Under the pieces are notes generated by a model. The model was given only the letters and a program-made list of their open reading frames with translations, was not told the DNA's origin and ran no database searches. Made by a program: the position numbers and the translations under genes. Shown piece by piece: positions 43,119 to 52,643 of a stretch of DNA of 64,000 bases. The first letter of the stretch is position 1. Each line of letters starts with the position of its first letter. Source of the stretch: CAZKGE01 sp964636405 (GTDB lineage Bacteria > Bacillota > Clostridia > Christensenellales > CAG-138); assembly GCA_964636405.1 (NCBI GenBank), contig CAZWSI010000002.1, forward strand, positions 62,001 to 126,000, in the 5' to 3' direction.

Positions 43119-43673
43119 TTACCCCGCGGGCGTGGACGACGCGGGAGCCGTCGTGGTTCCGCCCGTCCCGCCGTCAGGCTGCCCCGCCGCGCCCGGATCG
43201 TCCGCCGTATCCGTGCCGGGCGTTCCCGACGCGGTTACGGGGACCATGCTGCCGGAGGGTACATACTGCGTTTTATCGGGGTATTGCATGCCGAAGCGTT
43301 CGGCCGCCGCCTGCGCGTCCTGAATGGTCACCGCGCATTCGATGGCCACGTCCAGCGCCGCGATGGAAAGCCTGGTCTCCTCGATCTCCTCGTTGATGGT
43401 GTTCACATCGGCATAGGCCCGCGTGATGCGCTCGTAGCCCGTGAGGGTAAAGAGCACCATGCCCGCGAAGATAAAGGAGCAGACGATGATGGCGACACGG
43501 GAGCCGAAACGAATCTCCCGCTCCGTGCGCTCCCTTGGTAGCCGCCCCTCCTCGGGCACAACCGCCTCGCCCTTTGCGCGTTTCTTTTTGCCCGTCTTTC
43601 CGGCGGGCGCATACAGACGCGGCGACGGACGCTTGCCCTTCGGCGCTTTCTCCGTTTGAAAACGGGTCTCCAT
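43119..43673 (-). CDS. ftsL: FtsL-like division protein
   Basis: A 184-residue bitopic protein with a basic N-terminus, a membrane helix at about residues 59-80 (VAIIVCSFIFAGMVLFTLTG region) and a short coiled coil after it (INEEIEETRLSIAALD). The end is a Thr/Gly/Ala-rich low-complexity tail of about 45 residues. It sits between rsmH and the SpoVD-like gene, the FtsL position. FtsL sequences are poorly conserved, so topology and position carry the call. Confidence 0.8.
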   Translation of the reverse strand: METRFQTEKAPKGKRPSPRLYAPAGKTGKKKRAKGEAVVPEEGRLPRERTEREIRFGSRVAIIVCSFIFAGMVLFTLTGYERITRAYADVNTINEEIEETRLSIAALDVAIECAVTIQDAQAAAERFGMQYPDKTQYVPSGSMVPVTASGTPGTDTADDPGAAGQPDGGTGGTTTAPASSTPAG

Positions 43674-43720
43674 GCAATCCCCTTCCAGCTATATGTCTGA
43701 CAGCCACAAAACATTCGGCT

Positions 43721-44659
43721 TTACACCCGTTCGATGGCCCGAAGCTTGGCGCAGCCCGCGCGGCTGTTTCGCAAAAGCTCCCCTTCGCCCGCCGTGATGG
43801 GCTTTCGGGTCAGCACCACGGCGCTTTGCAGCTTGCCGCAGATGCAGATGGGCGCGGAGGGCGGGCAGGTGCAGGGCCGCTCATAGCGGCGGAACGCCTG
43901 CTTGACAATCCGATCCTCCAACGAGTGAAACGTTATTATACACATTTTGCCGCCCTTTTGCAAGGAGTCCGCCGCATCGTCGATCGCCGCCTCCAGCCCC
44001 TCCAGCTCGTGATTGACCTCGATGCGTATCGCTTGAAACGTCCGCCGCGCGGGATGCTGCGGTTCGTTGCGAAACTTGGCCGGAATGGCGCTCTTGACAA
44101 GCGCCGCCAGCTCCGCCGTCGTTTTGACGGGCAAATGTTGCCTTGCCGCCACAATTTTAGCGGCGATGCGGCCCGCGAAGCGCTCCTCCCCGTACGCCCG
44201 GATGATGCGCGCAAGCTCCGCTTCGCCATAGCCGTTGACGACCTCGTAGGCCGAAAGCGGCGCGTCGCGATCCATGCGCATATCCAGCGGCGCGTCCTGA
44301 TGATAAGAAAAGCCGCGCTCCGCCGTGTCGAGCTGGTGGGAGGAAACGCCCAGATCGAGCAGCACGCCGTTGACCTTTTGAATCCCCAGCGACGCGAGAA
44401 TGCTTTTTATATCGAAAAAATTCCCTCGCACGGGCGTAAAGCGCGCGCCAAACGCCGCAAGGCGCGCGCCCGCGGCCGCAAGCGCCTCTGCGTCGCGGTC
44501 GATGCCGATGAGCCGCCCCGTTTCGGGAAGTGCCCGCAGCACGGCCTCCGCGTGGCCGCCCCCGCCCAGCGTGCCGTCAACAAAAATCCCGCCCCGCTCG
44601 GGTGCGAGGAGCTTGAGCGCCTCGTCGAGCAGAACGGGTATATGACAAAAAGCTTCCAT
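43721..44659 (-). CDS. rsmH: 16S rRNA (cytosine1402-N4)-methyltransferase
   Basis: A 312-residue SAM-dependent methyltransferase of the MraW/RsmH family. The N-terminal HIPVLLDEAL, the SAM-binding VDGTLGGGGHA and LLDLGVSSHQLD, and the late ITFHSLEDRIVK are hallmark motifs. I use the ATG at 44659 with GGGGAT seven bases before it; a TTG at 44665 is an alternative and overlaps the mraZ stop. Standard second gene of the dcw cluster. Confidence 0.95.
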   Translation of the reverse strand: MEAFCHIPVLLDEALKLLAPERGGIFVDGTLGGGGHAEAVLRALPETGRLIGIDRDAEALAAAGARLAAFGARFTPVRGNFFDIKSILASLGIQKVNGVLLDLGVSSHQLDTAERGFSYHQDAPLDMRMDRDAPLSAYEVVNGYGEAELARIIRAYGEERFAGRIAAKIVAARQHLPVKTTAELAALVKSAIPAKFRNEPQHPARRTFQAIRIEVNHELEGLEAAIDDAADSLQKGGKMCIITFHSLEDRIVKQAFRRYERPCTCPPSAPICICGKLQSAVVLTRKPITAGEGELLRNSRAGCAKLRAIERV

Positions 44660-44661
44660 CT

Positions 44662-45108
44662 TCAAATCCCCAGCTGCGCAAGGTGCGCAAGGGCGTCTTC
44701 ATAGGTCTCGGTCGTGAGCGCGTCGTGTCTGGCAAGCTGCTCCGGGTTCCATATCTCGATGCGGTTGCCAACGCCGATGAGCGTCGCGTCCTTCAAGAGC
44801 GCGGCCGTCTCCCGGAGGGCCATGGGCAGCAGAATGCGCCCTTGCCGATCGGTTTCGCAGGCCGCGGCCGTGGCGTACAAGCGGCGCTTGACCGCCTGGC
44901 CGGCCATATCGGTAACGGGCAATTGCGCCAGCTTCTCCGAAAAGCGCTCCCACTCCGAAAGGGACATGCCGAAAAGGCAGGTGAGCTCCCTTTCGCAGAG
45001 AATGCCCCGGGAAATGATCATGGTTTCCCCAAGGGTTTCCCGCCATTTGGCGGGAATAAACACGCGGCCTTTTGCATCGAGCGAGTGCTCGAAGGAACCG
45101 ATGAGCAT
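44662..45108 (-). CDS. mraZ: Transcriptional regulator MraZ
   Basis: A 148-residue protein made of two SpoVT/AbrB-like repeats. MLIGSFEHSLDAKGRVFIPA is the family start; the second repeat has ETDRQGRILLPMAL. It binds repeats in its own promoter and tunes the cluster. I chose the ATG at 45108; the frame extends upstream without family similarity. The region before it includes the GTGACA-TATACT promoter and G-rich stretches. Confidence 0.95.
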   Translation of the reverse strand: MLIGSFEHSLDAKGRVFIPAKWRETLGETMIISRGILCERELTCLFGMSLSEWERFSEKLAQLPVTDMAGQAVKRRLYATAAACETDRQGRILLPMALRETAALLKDATLIGVGNRIEIWNPEQLARHDALTTETYEDALAHLAQLGI

Positions 45109-45160
45109 ACTGGCCGCGCCCCCCTTCCAACAGGAAATCTTCTCATGATCTTTGTCCGTA

Positions 45161-45189
45161 AGTATACACCACCCTCCCCCATTTGTCAC
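45161..45189 (-). promoter_or_regulatory. Promoter of the mraZ/division cluster, with G-rich possible MraZ sites
   Basis: On the minus strand, GTGACA (plus 45184-45189) and TATACT (plus 45161-45166) are 17 bases apart. The spacer contains TGGGGGAGGG and GGTGG, and TGGTGACAAATGGGGGAG resembles the GTGG/TGGGG repeats bound by MraZ in other bacteria. Confidence 0.55.
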
Positions 45190-45304
45190 CACTTTTATGA
45201 TCAAATGATTGATATTTTTTGAATTTTTTATAAACTCCTTGTCGAAACAGGGTCCTCGTGTACACGGTCAAAAAGTGGGGGCTTTCCCATCGCACAGTTT
45301 GTGG

Positions 45305-45310
45305 TATACT
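45305..45310 (+). promoter_or_regulatory. Extended -10 promoter of parE
   Basis: TGG-TATACT with no good -35 (TTTCCC 16 bases before). It lies about 52 bases before the ATG at 45362. Confidence 0.5.
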
Positions 45311-45361
45311 GTGTTGTTGCGAATTCCCAGATATAGCGGGGCGAGCGCGAATGAGGACAGT

Positions 45362-47356
45362 ATGGCGGAAGAAAAGAAATATTCTGTAGACAGTATCAAG
45401 GTTATGGAGGGGCTGGACGCGGTGCGTATGCGGCCCGGCATGTACATCGGCTCCACGGGGCAGCGGGGCTTGCACCATCTGCTGTGGGAAATTGTGGACA
45501 ACGCCATCGACGAGGCGGCCAACGGCTATGCCAACGAGATTACGGTTACGCTCCACAAGGATCGCTCCGTAACGGTGACCGACAACGGCCGGGGCATTCC
45601 CGTGGGCATTCACGAAAAGCTGGGCGTATCCGGCGTCGAGGTGGTGTTTACGCAGCTCCACGCGGGCGGCAAGTTCGGCAACGATTCCTACGGCTACTCC
45701 GGCGGTCTGCACGGGGTGGGCGCGTCGGTGGTCAACGCGCTTTCCGAGTGGCTCACGGTGGAGGTCTGCACCGAAAACCGCAGCTACCGCATGGCCTTTG
45801 CAAGCGAGCCCGACGAAACGGGCAGGCTTGTTTCCGGCCGGCCGCTCGCGCCGCTTGCTGAGACGGGGCGCACAAAAAAGCAGGGCACGTGCGTCACCTT
45901 CCTGCCGGACGCGCGCGTGTTTGAAACGCTCGACATGAGCTACGAGGTGATTTCGAGGCGCTTGCGGGAGCTTGCGTACCTCAACCGGGGCGTAAACATG
46001 GTGCTCGTAGACGAGCGCGCAAAAGCCGCCGATTCCGGCGGGGAGGCCGACGAGCACGCGCCGCGCCGCCGCGCGGAATACCGCTTTGACGGCGGCCTGT
46101 CCGATTTTGTGCGCTATCTCAACGCGGATAAATCCCCCCTCTACGATCCGCCCATCCATTTTTCGGGCGCGAGCGGGGGCATTGCCGTGGAGGTCGCCAT
46201 ACAGCACAACGACGGCTACGCGGACAGCCTCTTTTCATACGTCAACAATATCCCCACCTCCGAGGGCGGCACGCACGAAACGGGCTTTAAGGCGGCCTTT
46301 ACCAAGGTGCTCAACGATTATTGCCGCAGGCAGGGCATTCTCAAGGAAAAGGACCTTTCGCTCTCCGGCGAAGATTTCCGCGAGGGCATGACGGCGGTGC
46401 TGTCGCTGAAAATGCACACCATCCAATTCGAGGGGCAGACCAAAACGCGGCTTGGCAATACGGAGGCGCGGCCCGCCGTGGAAAACGTGGTTGCCGAAAA
46501 GCTTGTGCCCATCCTGGAGGATTTAAAAAACGCCGCCGCCGCGAACGCCATTGCCGAAAAAGCCGTGAAGGCCGCCAAGGTGCGCGAGGCCGCGCGCAAG
46601 GCCAAGGCCACGGCAAGGGAAAAGAACAAGCTGGAAAACGCCCCGCTTGTGGGCAAGCTGTCAAGCTGCACGGGCCGGGATTTTTCGCGCAACGAGCTCT
46701 TTATTGTGGAGGGCGATTCCGCGGGCGGCAGCGCCAAGCAGGGACGCGACCGGCGCTTTCAGGCTATTTTGCCCCTGCGCGGCAAGCCGCTGAACGTGGA
46801 AAAAAAGCGGCTGGATCAGGTGCTGCAAAACGAGGAGTTCCGCAGCATCATCACGGCGCTTGGCACGGGCCTTGGGGAGGACTTCGATCTTTCGTCGCTG
46901 AAATACAACAAAATTGTCATCCTTTCCGACGCGGATCAGGACGGCGCGCACATCCGCGCCATATTGATGACCTTCTTCTATCGGTATATGAAGGAGCTCG
47001 TCATGGACGGGCACGTGTACATTGGCCTCTCCCCGCTCTACCGGGTGCAGAAGGGCGAAAAGCACATTTATTGCTATGACGACGAGGAGCTGAAGCGCGC
47101 CACGCGCGCCGTAGGCAAGGGCTACGCCATCCAGCGCTACAAGGGCCTGGGCGAAATGAACCCCGAGCAGCTCTGGGAAACGACGATGAACCCGGCCAAC
47201 CGCAAGCTCGTGCGCGTGGGCATCGAAGACGCGGCGGACGTGGAGCGGCTGGTCACGGTGCTCATGGGCGACAAGGTGCAGCCCCGCAAGGAATACATTT
47301 CCGAGCACGCGAACTTTAACAAGAGCAGCGAAACCTTTGAACGCTTGAAGGACTAA
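45362..47356 (+). CDS. parE: DNA topoisomerase IV subunit B (ParE; GyrB-family)
   Basis: A 664-residue type IIA topoisomerase ATPase subunit. GHKL ATPase motifs: EIVDNAIDEA, VTDNGRGIPVG and HGVGASVVNALS. The Toprim domain has EGDSAGGSAKQGRDRRFQAI and PLRGKPLN, and DADQDGAHI. The AKQGRDRRFQAILPL form is closer to ParE-like proteins of Firmicutes than to gyrase B, and no recF/dnaN neighbours are present. The ATG at 45362 follows GAGGA. It is paired with the A subunit 33 bases downstream. Confidence 0.9.
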   Translation: MAEEKKYSVDSIKVMEGLDAVRMRPGMYIGSTGQRGLHHLLWEIVDNAIDEAANGYANEITVTLHKDRSVTVTDNGRGIPVGIHEKLGVSGVEVVFTQLHAGGKFGNDSYGYSGGLHGVGASVVNALSEWLTVEVCTENRSYRMAFASEPDETGRLVSGRPLAPLAETGRTKKQGTCVTFLPDARVFETLDMSYEVISRRLRELAYLNRGVNMVLVDERAKAADSGGEADEHAPRRRAEYRFDGGLSDFVRYLNADKSPLYDPPIHFSGASGGIAVEVAIQHNDGYADSLFSYVNNIPTSEGGTHETGFKAAFTKVLNDYCRRQGILKEKDLSLSGEDFREGMTAVLSLKMHTIQFEGQTKTRLGNTEARPAVENVVAEKLVPILEDLKNAAAANAIAEKAVKAAKVREAARKAKATAREKNKLENAPLVGKLSSCTGRDFSRNELFIVEGDSAGGSAKQGRDRRFQAILPLRGKPLNVEKKRLDQVLQNEEFRSIITALGTGLGEDFDLSSLKYNKIVILSDADQDGAHIRAILMTFFYRYMKELVMDGHVYIGLSPLYRVQKGEKHIYCYDDEELKRATRAVGKGYAIQRYKGLGEMNPEQLWETTMNPANRKLVRVGIEDAADVERLVTVLMGDKVQPRKEYISEHANFNKSSETFERLKD

Positions 47357-47389
47357 CGGGCGCGCGCCCCCGATTAAAGAGAGATAACT

Positions 47390-49792
47390 ATGGCAAAGAA
47401 GACCGAAGAACCCATTCAGGAAACCATCATTCTGCGCAGCATGGACGAGATGATGCATCAGTCCATGATGCCCTACGCCGAGCACGTGATTCTCGAGCGC
47501 GCCCTGCCGCGCGTGGAGGACGGCCTAAAGCCCGTGCAGCGGCGCATTCTGTTCACCATGCTGGAGCTTTCCCTAACCCCGGACAAGCCGCACCGCAAGA
47601 GCGCGCGCATCGTGGGCGACTGTCTGGGCAAATATCACCCCCACGGCGATTCCTCCGTGTACGACGCCATGGTACGCATGTCGCAGCCCTTCAATATGCG
47701 CGTGCCGCTGGTGGACGGGCACGGCAATTTCGGCTCCGTGGACGGCGATTCCGCGGCCGCCATGCGCTATACCGAGGCGCGCATGACCGACGGCGCCATG
47801 GAGCTTTTGCGCGATCTCGACAAGGACACCGTGTCCTTTTCCTTCAATTTTGACGATACGCTTAAGGAGCCCGATCTTCTGCCCGGGCGCTTCCCCAATC
47901 TGCTTGTCAACGGCACGACAGGCATCGCGGTGGGGCTGGCTACGAGCATCCCGCCCCACAACCCGGGCGAGGCCATCGACGCGGTCATCGCCATGATGGA
48001 AAACCCGCGCATTACGCTCCCGGAGCTGATGAAGATCATCCCCGCGCCCGATTTCCCCACGGGCGGCTTCCTGCTCGACACCGAGGAAATCGCCGCCGCC
48101 TACGAAACGGGCCGCGCCAAGCTCACCGTGCGCGCCAAAACACACTTTGAGGAGCAAAAGAACGGCCGCACGCTCATTGTGGTAACGGAATTCCCGTATC
48201 AGGTCAACAAGGCCAGCGCGCTGGAAAAGATCCTCGCCGTCAGTCAGGAAAAGAAGCTTCTTTTCTCCGGCATCGCCGATATCCGCGACGAATCCGACCG
48301 TCTCGGCATGCGCGCGGTCATCGAGGTCAAAAAGGACGCGGACCCGGAGAAGATCCTTCAATACCTGTTTAAGTATTCCGATTTGCAGAGCACCTTCGGC
48401 GTAAACATGGTGGCCATCGCCCAGGGCAAGCCCCAGCAGCTCAGCTTAAAGCAGGTGATTGCCCACTACATCCGCCACCAGCGCGACGTGGTGACCCGCC
48501 GCACCAAATTCGAGCTGGAAACGGCGGAGCGGCGCGAGCACATTCTCGCCGGCCTCATGGTGGCGGTCAATAACCTCGACCGCGTAATCAAGCTCATCCG
48601 CGCCTCCAAGAGCGGAAAGGAGGCCAAGGACGGCCTTATGTCCACCTTCGGCCTCACGGATGTGCAGGCGCAGGCCATCCTCGATTTACGGCTCGTACGC
48701 TTGACCAATCTGGAGCTAAAGTCCATCGAGAGCGAGTACGCGGAGATTCTTAAGCTCATCGCCTACTATAAAAGCGTGCTCGCCTCGGAGGCCAAGCTCC
48801 TCGCGCTCATTAAAAAGGAATTGCTCGAGGTGCGCGCAAAGCTGGCCGTCCCGCGCCTGACCCGGCTCATTTCGGCCGAAAAGGAGATTACCGTGCCCGA
48901 GGAGGAGCTGACCGTGGTCGAGGACGTGACCGTGGCGCTCTGCGACGGGCTCAAGGCGCGCCGCTGCCCCACCCGCGCTTTTTCGGCGGCGCAGATTTCG
49001 GACGATAAGCCGCTCTTTGTGCTGGATACGCAATCCAACCAGCGCCTGCGGCTCTTTACCGACAAGGGCGCGCTGCTTTCCCTCGCCGTGTCCGATCTGC
49101 CGGAAACGCGCCCCACCGCCCGTGCGTTTAACCTCGCGTCCCTTCTGCCCTTTGAAAAGGACGAGCATATTGTGGCCGTATTCCCGGAGGATGCCGAAGG
49201 CGATTACTATTTTTACACGACGCAGGGCAACGTTAAGCGCGGCCCCTGCACGGACTACTCCGTGCGCGCCAAGCGCACCGCCGCCGTGGCGCTCAAGGAC
49301 GGCGATACGCTCCTGCATATGGAGCGCTATACGGCGGAGAGCATTCTGCTTCTTACGCGCCTTGGCATGAGCATCCGCTTTGCCACGGATACCGTTCCCT
49401 CCATGGGCCGCGTGTCCGGGGGCGTAAAGTGCGTCAAGCTTGAGCGCGGCGACGCGGTGCTCTTTGCGCGGCAGGTGCCCGACGCGGGCGAGGTGCTGAC
49501 CGTGACCGACCGCGGCTACGGCAAGCGGAGCCTGATGTTTGATTACGAGCTGCAAGGCCGCAACGGCAAGGGCATGAAAACCTTCGACCTGAAGAAAAAC
49601 GGCTCGAACGGCACGTGCATTGCCGCCGCGTTCCACGTCACCGACGCGTTCAGCTTTGCCCTTGTACAGCGTCACGGCACAAGAACCGTGTTCAGCACCG
49701 AGCAGGTGCGCATCGAGCCGCGCGCAGGCAAGGGCTCCATGCTCGTGGCCGTTGTGCTCGACGACGATGTTGTCGCGGCCGAAAAGCAATAA
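47390..49792 (+). CDS. parC: DNA topoisomerase IV subunit A (ParC; GyrA-family)
   Basis: An 800-residue breakage-reunion subunit. The start includes RALPRVEDGLKPVQRRILF, the quinolone-resistance region KYHPHGDSSVYDAMVRMSQ, and the catalytic Tyr in RYTEARMT. The C-terminal beta-propeller has a degenerate gyrase box (ELQGRNGKGM) in place of QRRGGKG, so ParC is favoured, though some clostridial GyrA-like proteins look similar. Together with ParE it decatenates daughter chromosomes. Confidence 0.9.
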   Translation: MAKKTEEPIQETIILRSMDEMMHQSMMPYAEHVILERALPRVEDGLKPVQRRILFTMLELSLTPDKPHRKSARIVGDCLGKYHPHGDSSVYDAMVRMSQPFNMRVPLVDGHGNFGSVDGDSAAAMRYTEARMTDGAMELLRDLDKDTVSFSFNFDDTLKEPDLLPGRFPNLLVNGTTGIAVGLATSIPPHNPGEAIDAVIAMMENPRITLPELMKIIPAPDFPTGGFLLDTEEIAAAYETGRAKLTVRAKTHFEEQKNGRTLIVVTEFPYQVNKASALEKILAVSQEKKLLFSGIADIRDESDRLGMRAVIEVKKDADPEKILQYLFKYSDLQSTFGVNMVAIAQGKPQQLSLKQVIAHYIRHQRDVVTRRTKFELETAERREHILAGLMVAVNNLDRVIKLIRASKSGKEAKDGLMSTFGLTDVQAQAILDLRLVRLTNLELKSIESEYAEILKLIAYYKSVLASEAKLLALIKKELLEVRAKLAVPRLTRLISAEKEITVPEEELTVVEDVTVALCDGLKARRCPTRAFSAAQISDDKPLFVLDTQSNQRLRLFTDKGALLSLAVSDLPETRPTARAFNLASLLPFEKDEHIVAVFPEDAEGDYYFYTTQGNVKRGPCTDYSVRAKRTAAVALKDGDTLLHMERYTAESILLLTRLGMSIRFATDTVPSMGRVSGGVKCVKLERGDAVLFARQVPDAGEVLTVTDRGYGKRSLMFDYELQGRNGKGMKTFDLKKNGSNGTCIAAAFHVTDAFSFALVQRHGTRTVFSTEQVRIEPRAGKGSMLVAVVLDDDVVAAEKQ

Positions 49793-49813
49793 GCGGCAAG
49801 CGAAGGCGATTTT

Positions 49814-49841
49814 ACGGGGCGGCGCTTTCCGCCCCGTTTGT
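49814..49841 (+). terminator. Terminator after parC
   Basis: ACGGGGCGG (49814-49822) and CCGCCCCGT (49829-49837) form a 9-base-pair stem with loop CGCTTT, followed by TTTGT. It ends the parE-parC operon. Confidence 0.75.
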
Positions 49842-49868
49842 CTGCAAAAGCGGCGCGCTTCGGAACGC

Positions 49869-49898
49869 GGGTGTGAAGGAATTGGGTGTGAAGGAATT
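49869..49898. repeat. Perfect 15-base tandem duplication
   Basis: GGGTGTGAAGGAATT occurs twice head to tail, ending 11 bases before the -35 of the next promoter. It may be an activator-type site or a recent duplication. Confidence 0.8.
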
Positions 49899-49909
49899 GT
49901 GACGTTTTA

Positions 49910-49938
49910 TTGACTTTTTTCGTTTCCTCGGCTATGAT
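49910..49938 (+). promoter_or_regulatory. Promoter of the E2-like/acyl-CoA synthetase operon
   Basis: TTGACT at 49910-49915 and TATGAT at 49933-49938 with 17-base spacing, about 36 bases before the ATG at 49981 from the predicted start. Confidence 0.65.
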
Positions 49939-49980
49939 GCAGATATTATTCTGCAATGATACGCATACTGGGGGTCATTT

Positions 49981-50886
49981 ATGGAGATGCAACAAAAGGA
50001 GCACGGGAAGCGCCGGCGCGGCGACCGGCTCAACGGCACGCGGGTGCGCGGACTTGATTCCATGCACATGTTTTTGCCGCTGATGCTGCCCAACCGAGCG
50101 GATAACGAAGCGTTTATCCAGGAGCTGATCGACCTAACCGCCCTGGAGGCGTGGCTTGAAAAAAAGAACGCCGCCGAACCCGAGCACCGCTATACGCTCA
50201 CGCACGCCATGCTGGCAGCCTTTGGCCGCACCATCGCCATGCGCCCGCGCATCAATCGGTATATCGCGGGCAGTTTGTATTACGACCGCAACAATATCAG
50301 CTTTTCGCTGATCGCGAAAAAGGCCTTTTCCGACAACGGCGACGAGTCCATTGTCATCCTCAGGTACGATCCCGAAAGCGAGCGGAGCAGCATCGACATG
50401 ATGCACGACAAGCTCTGCAAATTCGTTTACGCGCTGCGCAAGGAGGGCCAAACGGACAATACCACCGATATCCTCGATACGCTCGCCAAGCTCCCCCGTC
50501 CCTTCCGCAGGTTTGTCATCTGGGCGCTGCGCACGCTGGATTACTTTGGCATCATGCCCAAGGATCTTCTTTACGAAGACCCGTACCAGAGCTCGGTATG
50601 GCTCTCGAACCTTGGCTCCATCAAGCTCAACGCGGGCTACCACCACCTCACCAACTGGGGTACGAATTCCATTTTTGTCGTCATGGGCGAAAAGCACCTT
50701 CATCCCTTCTACGTGGACGACGGCGGCGTGAGCATGCGGCCTGCAATGGAAATCGGCCTCACGCTCGACGAGCGCATCGCGGACGGCTATTATTACTCCC
50801 GCACCGTGAAGCTGCTCAAGCACCTGCTCACGCACCCGGAGCTGCTTGACGTGCCCGCAAAGGAGGAACTTAGCTGTGATTACTGA
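49981..50886 (+). CDS. 2-oxoacid dehydrogenase E2-type acyltransferase-fold protein with altered active site
   Basis: A 301-residue protein with the chloramphenicol acetyltransferase/E2 catalytic fold and no lipoyl domain. Segments LTHAMLAAFGRTIAMRPRINRY and LSNLGSIKLNAGYHHL match that family. In E2 enzymes the active site reads DHRxxDG; here it is LTLDERIADG, so the His is replaced by Glu while Asp-Gly is kept. A standard acyltransferase reaction is therefore doubtful. It overlaps the acyl-CoA synthetase gene by 11 bases, so the two may act on the same acyl group, for example in lipid or ester formation. The second Met at 49987 is an alternative start. Confidence 0.75.
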   Translation: MEMQQKEHGKRRRGDRLNGTRVRGLDSMHMFLPLMLPNRADNEAFIQELIDLTALEAWLEKKNAAEPEHRYTLTHAMLAAFGRTIAMRPRINRYIAGSLYYDRNNISFSLIAKKAFSDNGDESIVILRYDPESERSSIDMMHDKLCKFVYALRKEGQTDNTTDILDTLAKLPRPFRRFVIWALRTLDYFGIMPKDLLYEDPYQSSVWLSNLGSIKLNAGYHHLTNWGTNSIFVVMGEKHLHPFYVDDGGVSMRPAMEIGLTLDERIADGYYYSRTVKLLKHLLTHPELLDVPAKEELSCDY

Positions 50887-52642
50887 AGCGCTCGACCTCG
50901 CATATGAGAATGTCCCCGCACCCTGGCTTGCCTTTTACGGCGACGTGCCCACGCATTTAAGCTATCATCCCGGCTCCATGTTCGATATGATACTCGATTG
51001 CGAAAAGCGCTGGCCCGATTATACCGCCTTTTCCTTTATGGGCAAAAAGACCACCTATAAAGAGATGGTAGCGGGCGTGCGCCGCGTCGCGCGCGCCTTT
51101 GCCGCGCAGGGCATCCGTGAAAACGACCGCGTTACCGTCTGCATGCCCAACTGCCCGCAGACCGTGCTGTGCTTTTACGCGCTCAATCTGCTCGGCGCAA
51201 TCGCCGTCATGATCCATCCGCTCTCCTCCGAGGGTGAGATCGCGTTCTATCTCAAGGATTCCGGCAGCGTCGCCTGCGTCACGCTCGATCAGTTCTATCC
51301 CAAGTTCATCGAGGTCCGCAAGCGCGTTGCGGTTCCCACGCTCATTTTGGCCTGCGTGGCCGACGCGCTCGGCGCGGTTAAGTCCGTGGGCTACAAGCTC
51401 ACCGAGGGCCGCAAGTACCCCAAGGTGCCCAAGGACGCGCCCGTGGTGGACTGGAAAACCTTCTGTCAAGCGGGCGACGCGTATACGGGCGCGTTTACCG
51501 CCGCCCGCAAGGGCGCAGACCCGGCCGTCATCCTTTTTTCCGGCGGCACCACCGGCACGACAAAGGGCATCCTGCTCAGCAACCTGAATTTCAACGCCTT
51601 GGGCGAACAGACCGCCGCCATGAGCAACTGCTGCTATCCGGGCAAGAGCATGCTCGCGGCCATGCCCATGTTCCACGGCTTTGGCCTGGGTGTGTGCATC
51701 CATGCCATGATGTCGCACGGCGTGCGCGCCATCCTTGTGCCCCGCGTCTCCGTAGAAAGCTACGCCAAGCTTCTCAAGAAGGAGCAGCCCAATTACATCG
51801 CGGGCGTGCCTACGCTCTATGAGGGCATCACGCGCAATCCTTACATGAAGAACGTCAGCCTCGCGTGCCTCATGGGCGTATTCTCCGGCGGGGATTCGCT
51901 CTCCATCGAGCTGAAAAAGAAATTTGACCGCTTCCTCAAGGAGCACGGCGCGACCGTGCAGGTGCGCGAGGGCTACGGCACGACCGAGTGCGTGACCGCG
52001 AGCTGCCTCACGCCCTACGATATGTACCGCGAGGGCAGCATCGGGCTTCCCTTCCCGGACACGTATTATACCATCGTCAAGCCCGGCACGATCGACGTTT
52101 TGCCCTGCGGCGAGGAGGGCGAGATCTGCCTCTGCGGGCCTTCGGTCATGATCGAATACGTCAACCAGCCCAAGGAAACGGCCGATACGCTCCGCCTGCA
52201 CAAGGACGGGCATACCTGGCTGCACACCGGCGATCTCGGCTCCATGGACGCGGACGGCTTCGTATACTTCAAACAGCGCATCAAGCGCATGATCATTACC
52301 TCGGGCTACAACGTATACCCCTCGCAGCTCGAAAACATCATTGACGCGCACGAAAAGGTTCAGATGAGCTGCGTCATCGGCGTAAAGGACGCATATTCCA
52401 TGCAACGCGTCAAGGCCTTCGTCGTGCTCATGCCGGGCGAAGCGCCCACCGAAGCGCTCAAGGAGGAAATCCTCGCGCATTGCCGCAAGAACATCGCCAA
52501 ATATGCCATGCCGCGCGAGCTTGAGTTCCGCGAATCCCTGCCCAAGACGCTCGTGGGCAAGGTGGCCTATACCGTCCTCGAGAAGGAGGAAGCCGCGCGT
52601 CAGGCGGCGCTGGCGGCGCAAAGCGCGGAGGCCGCAAACTGA
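50876..52642 (+). CDS. AMP-dependent acyl-CoA synthetase/ligase
   Basis: A 588-residue adenylate-forming enzyme. The ATP-binding loop is ILFSGGTTGTTKGILLS, then GYGTTECVT, the hinge LHTGDLGSMDADGFVYFKQRIKRM, and the late catalytic Lys in LPKTLVGKVAY. It would activate a fatty or aromatic acid to acyl-AMP and then CoA ester. The GTG at 50876 with AAAGGAGG nine bases upstream gives the proper N-terminus; it lies inside the end of the E2-like gene. The substrate is unknown. Confidence 0.9.
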   Translation: MITEALDLAYENVPAPWLAFYGDVPTHLSYHPGSMFDMILDCEKRWPDYTAFSFMGKKTTYKEMVAGVRRVARAFAAQGIRENDRVTVCMPNCPQTVLCFYALNLLGAIAVMIHPLSSEGEIAFYLKDSGSVACVTLDQFYPKFIEVRKRVAVPTLILACVADALGAVKSVGYKLTEGRKYPKVPKDAPVVDWKTFCQAGDAYTGAFTAARKGADPAVILFSGGTTGTTKGILLSNLNFNALGEQTAAMSNCCYPGKSMLAAMPMFHGFGLGVCIHAMMSHGVRAILVPRVSVESYAKLLKKEQPNYIAGVPTLYEGITRNPYMKNVSLACLMGVFSGGDSLSIELKKKFDRFLKEHGATVQVREGYGTTECVTASCLTPYDMYREGSIGLPFPDTYYTIVKPGTIDVLPCGEEGEICLCGPSVMIEYVNQPKETADTLRLHKDGHTWLHTGDLGSMDADGFVYFKQRIKRMIITSGYNVYPSQLENIIDAHEKVQMSCVIGVKDAYSMQRVKAFVVLMPGEAPTEALKEEILAHCRKNIAKYAMPRELEFRESLPKTLVGKVAYTVLEKEEAARQAALAAQSAEAAN

Positions 52643-52643
52643 C

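Noticed and set aside
45362..49792. gyrB-gyrA pair near the origin
   Set aside because: No dnaA, dnaN or recF nearby and the motifs lean to ParE/ParC, though I cannot exclude gyrase fully.
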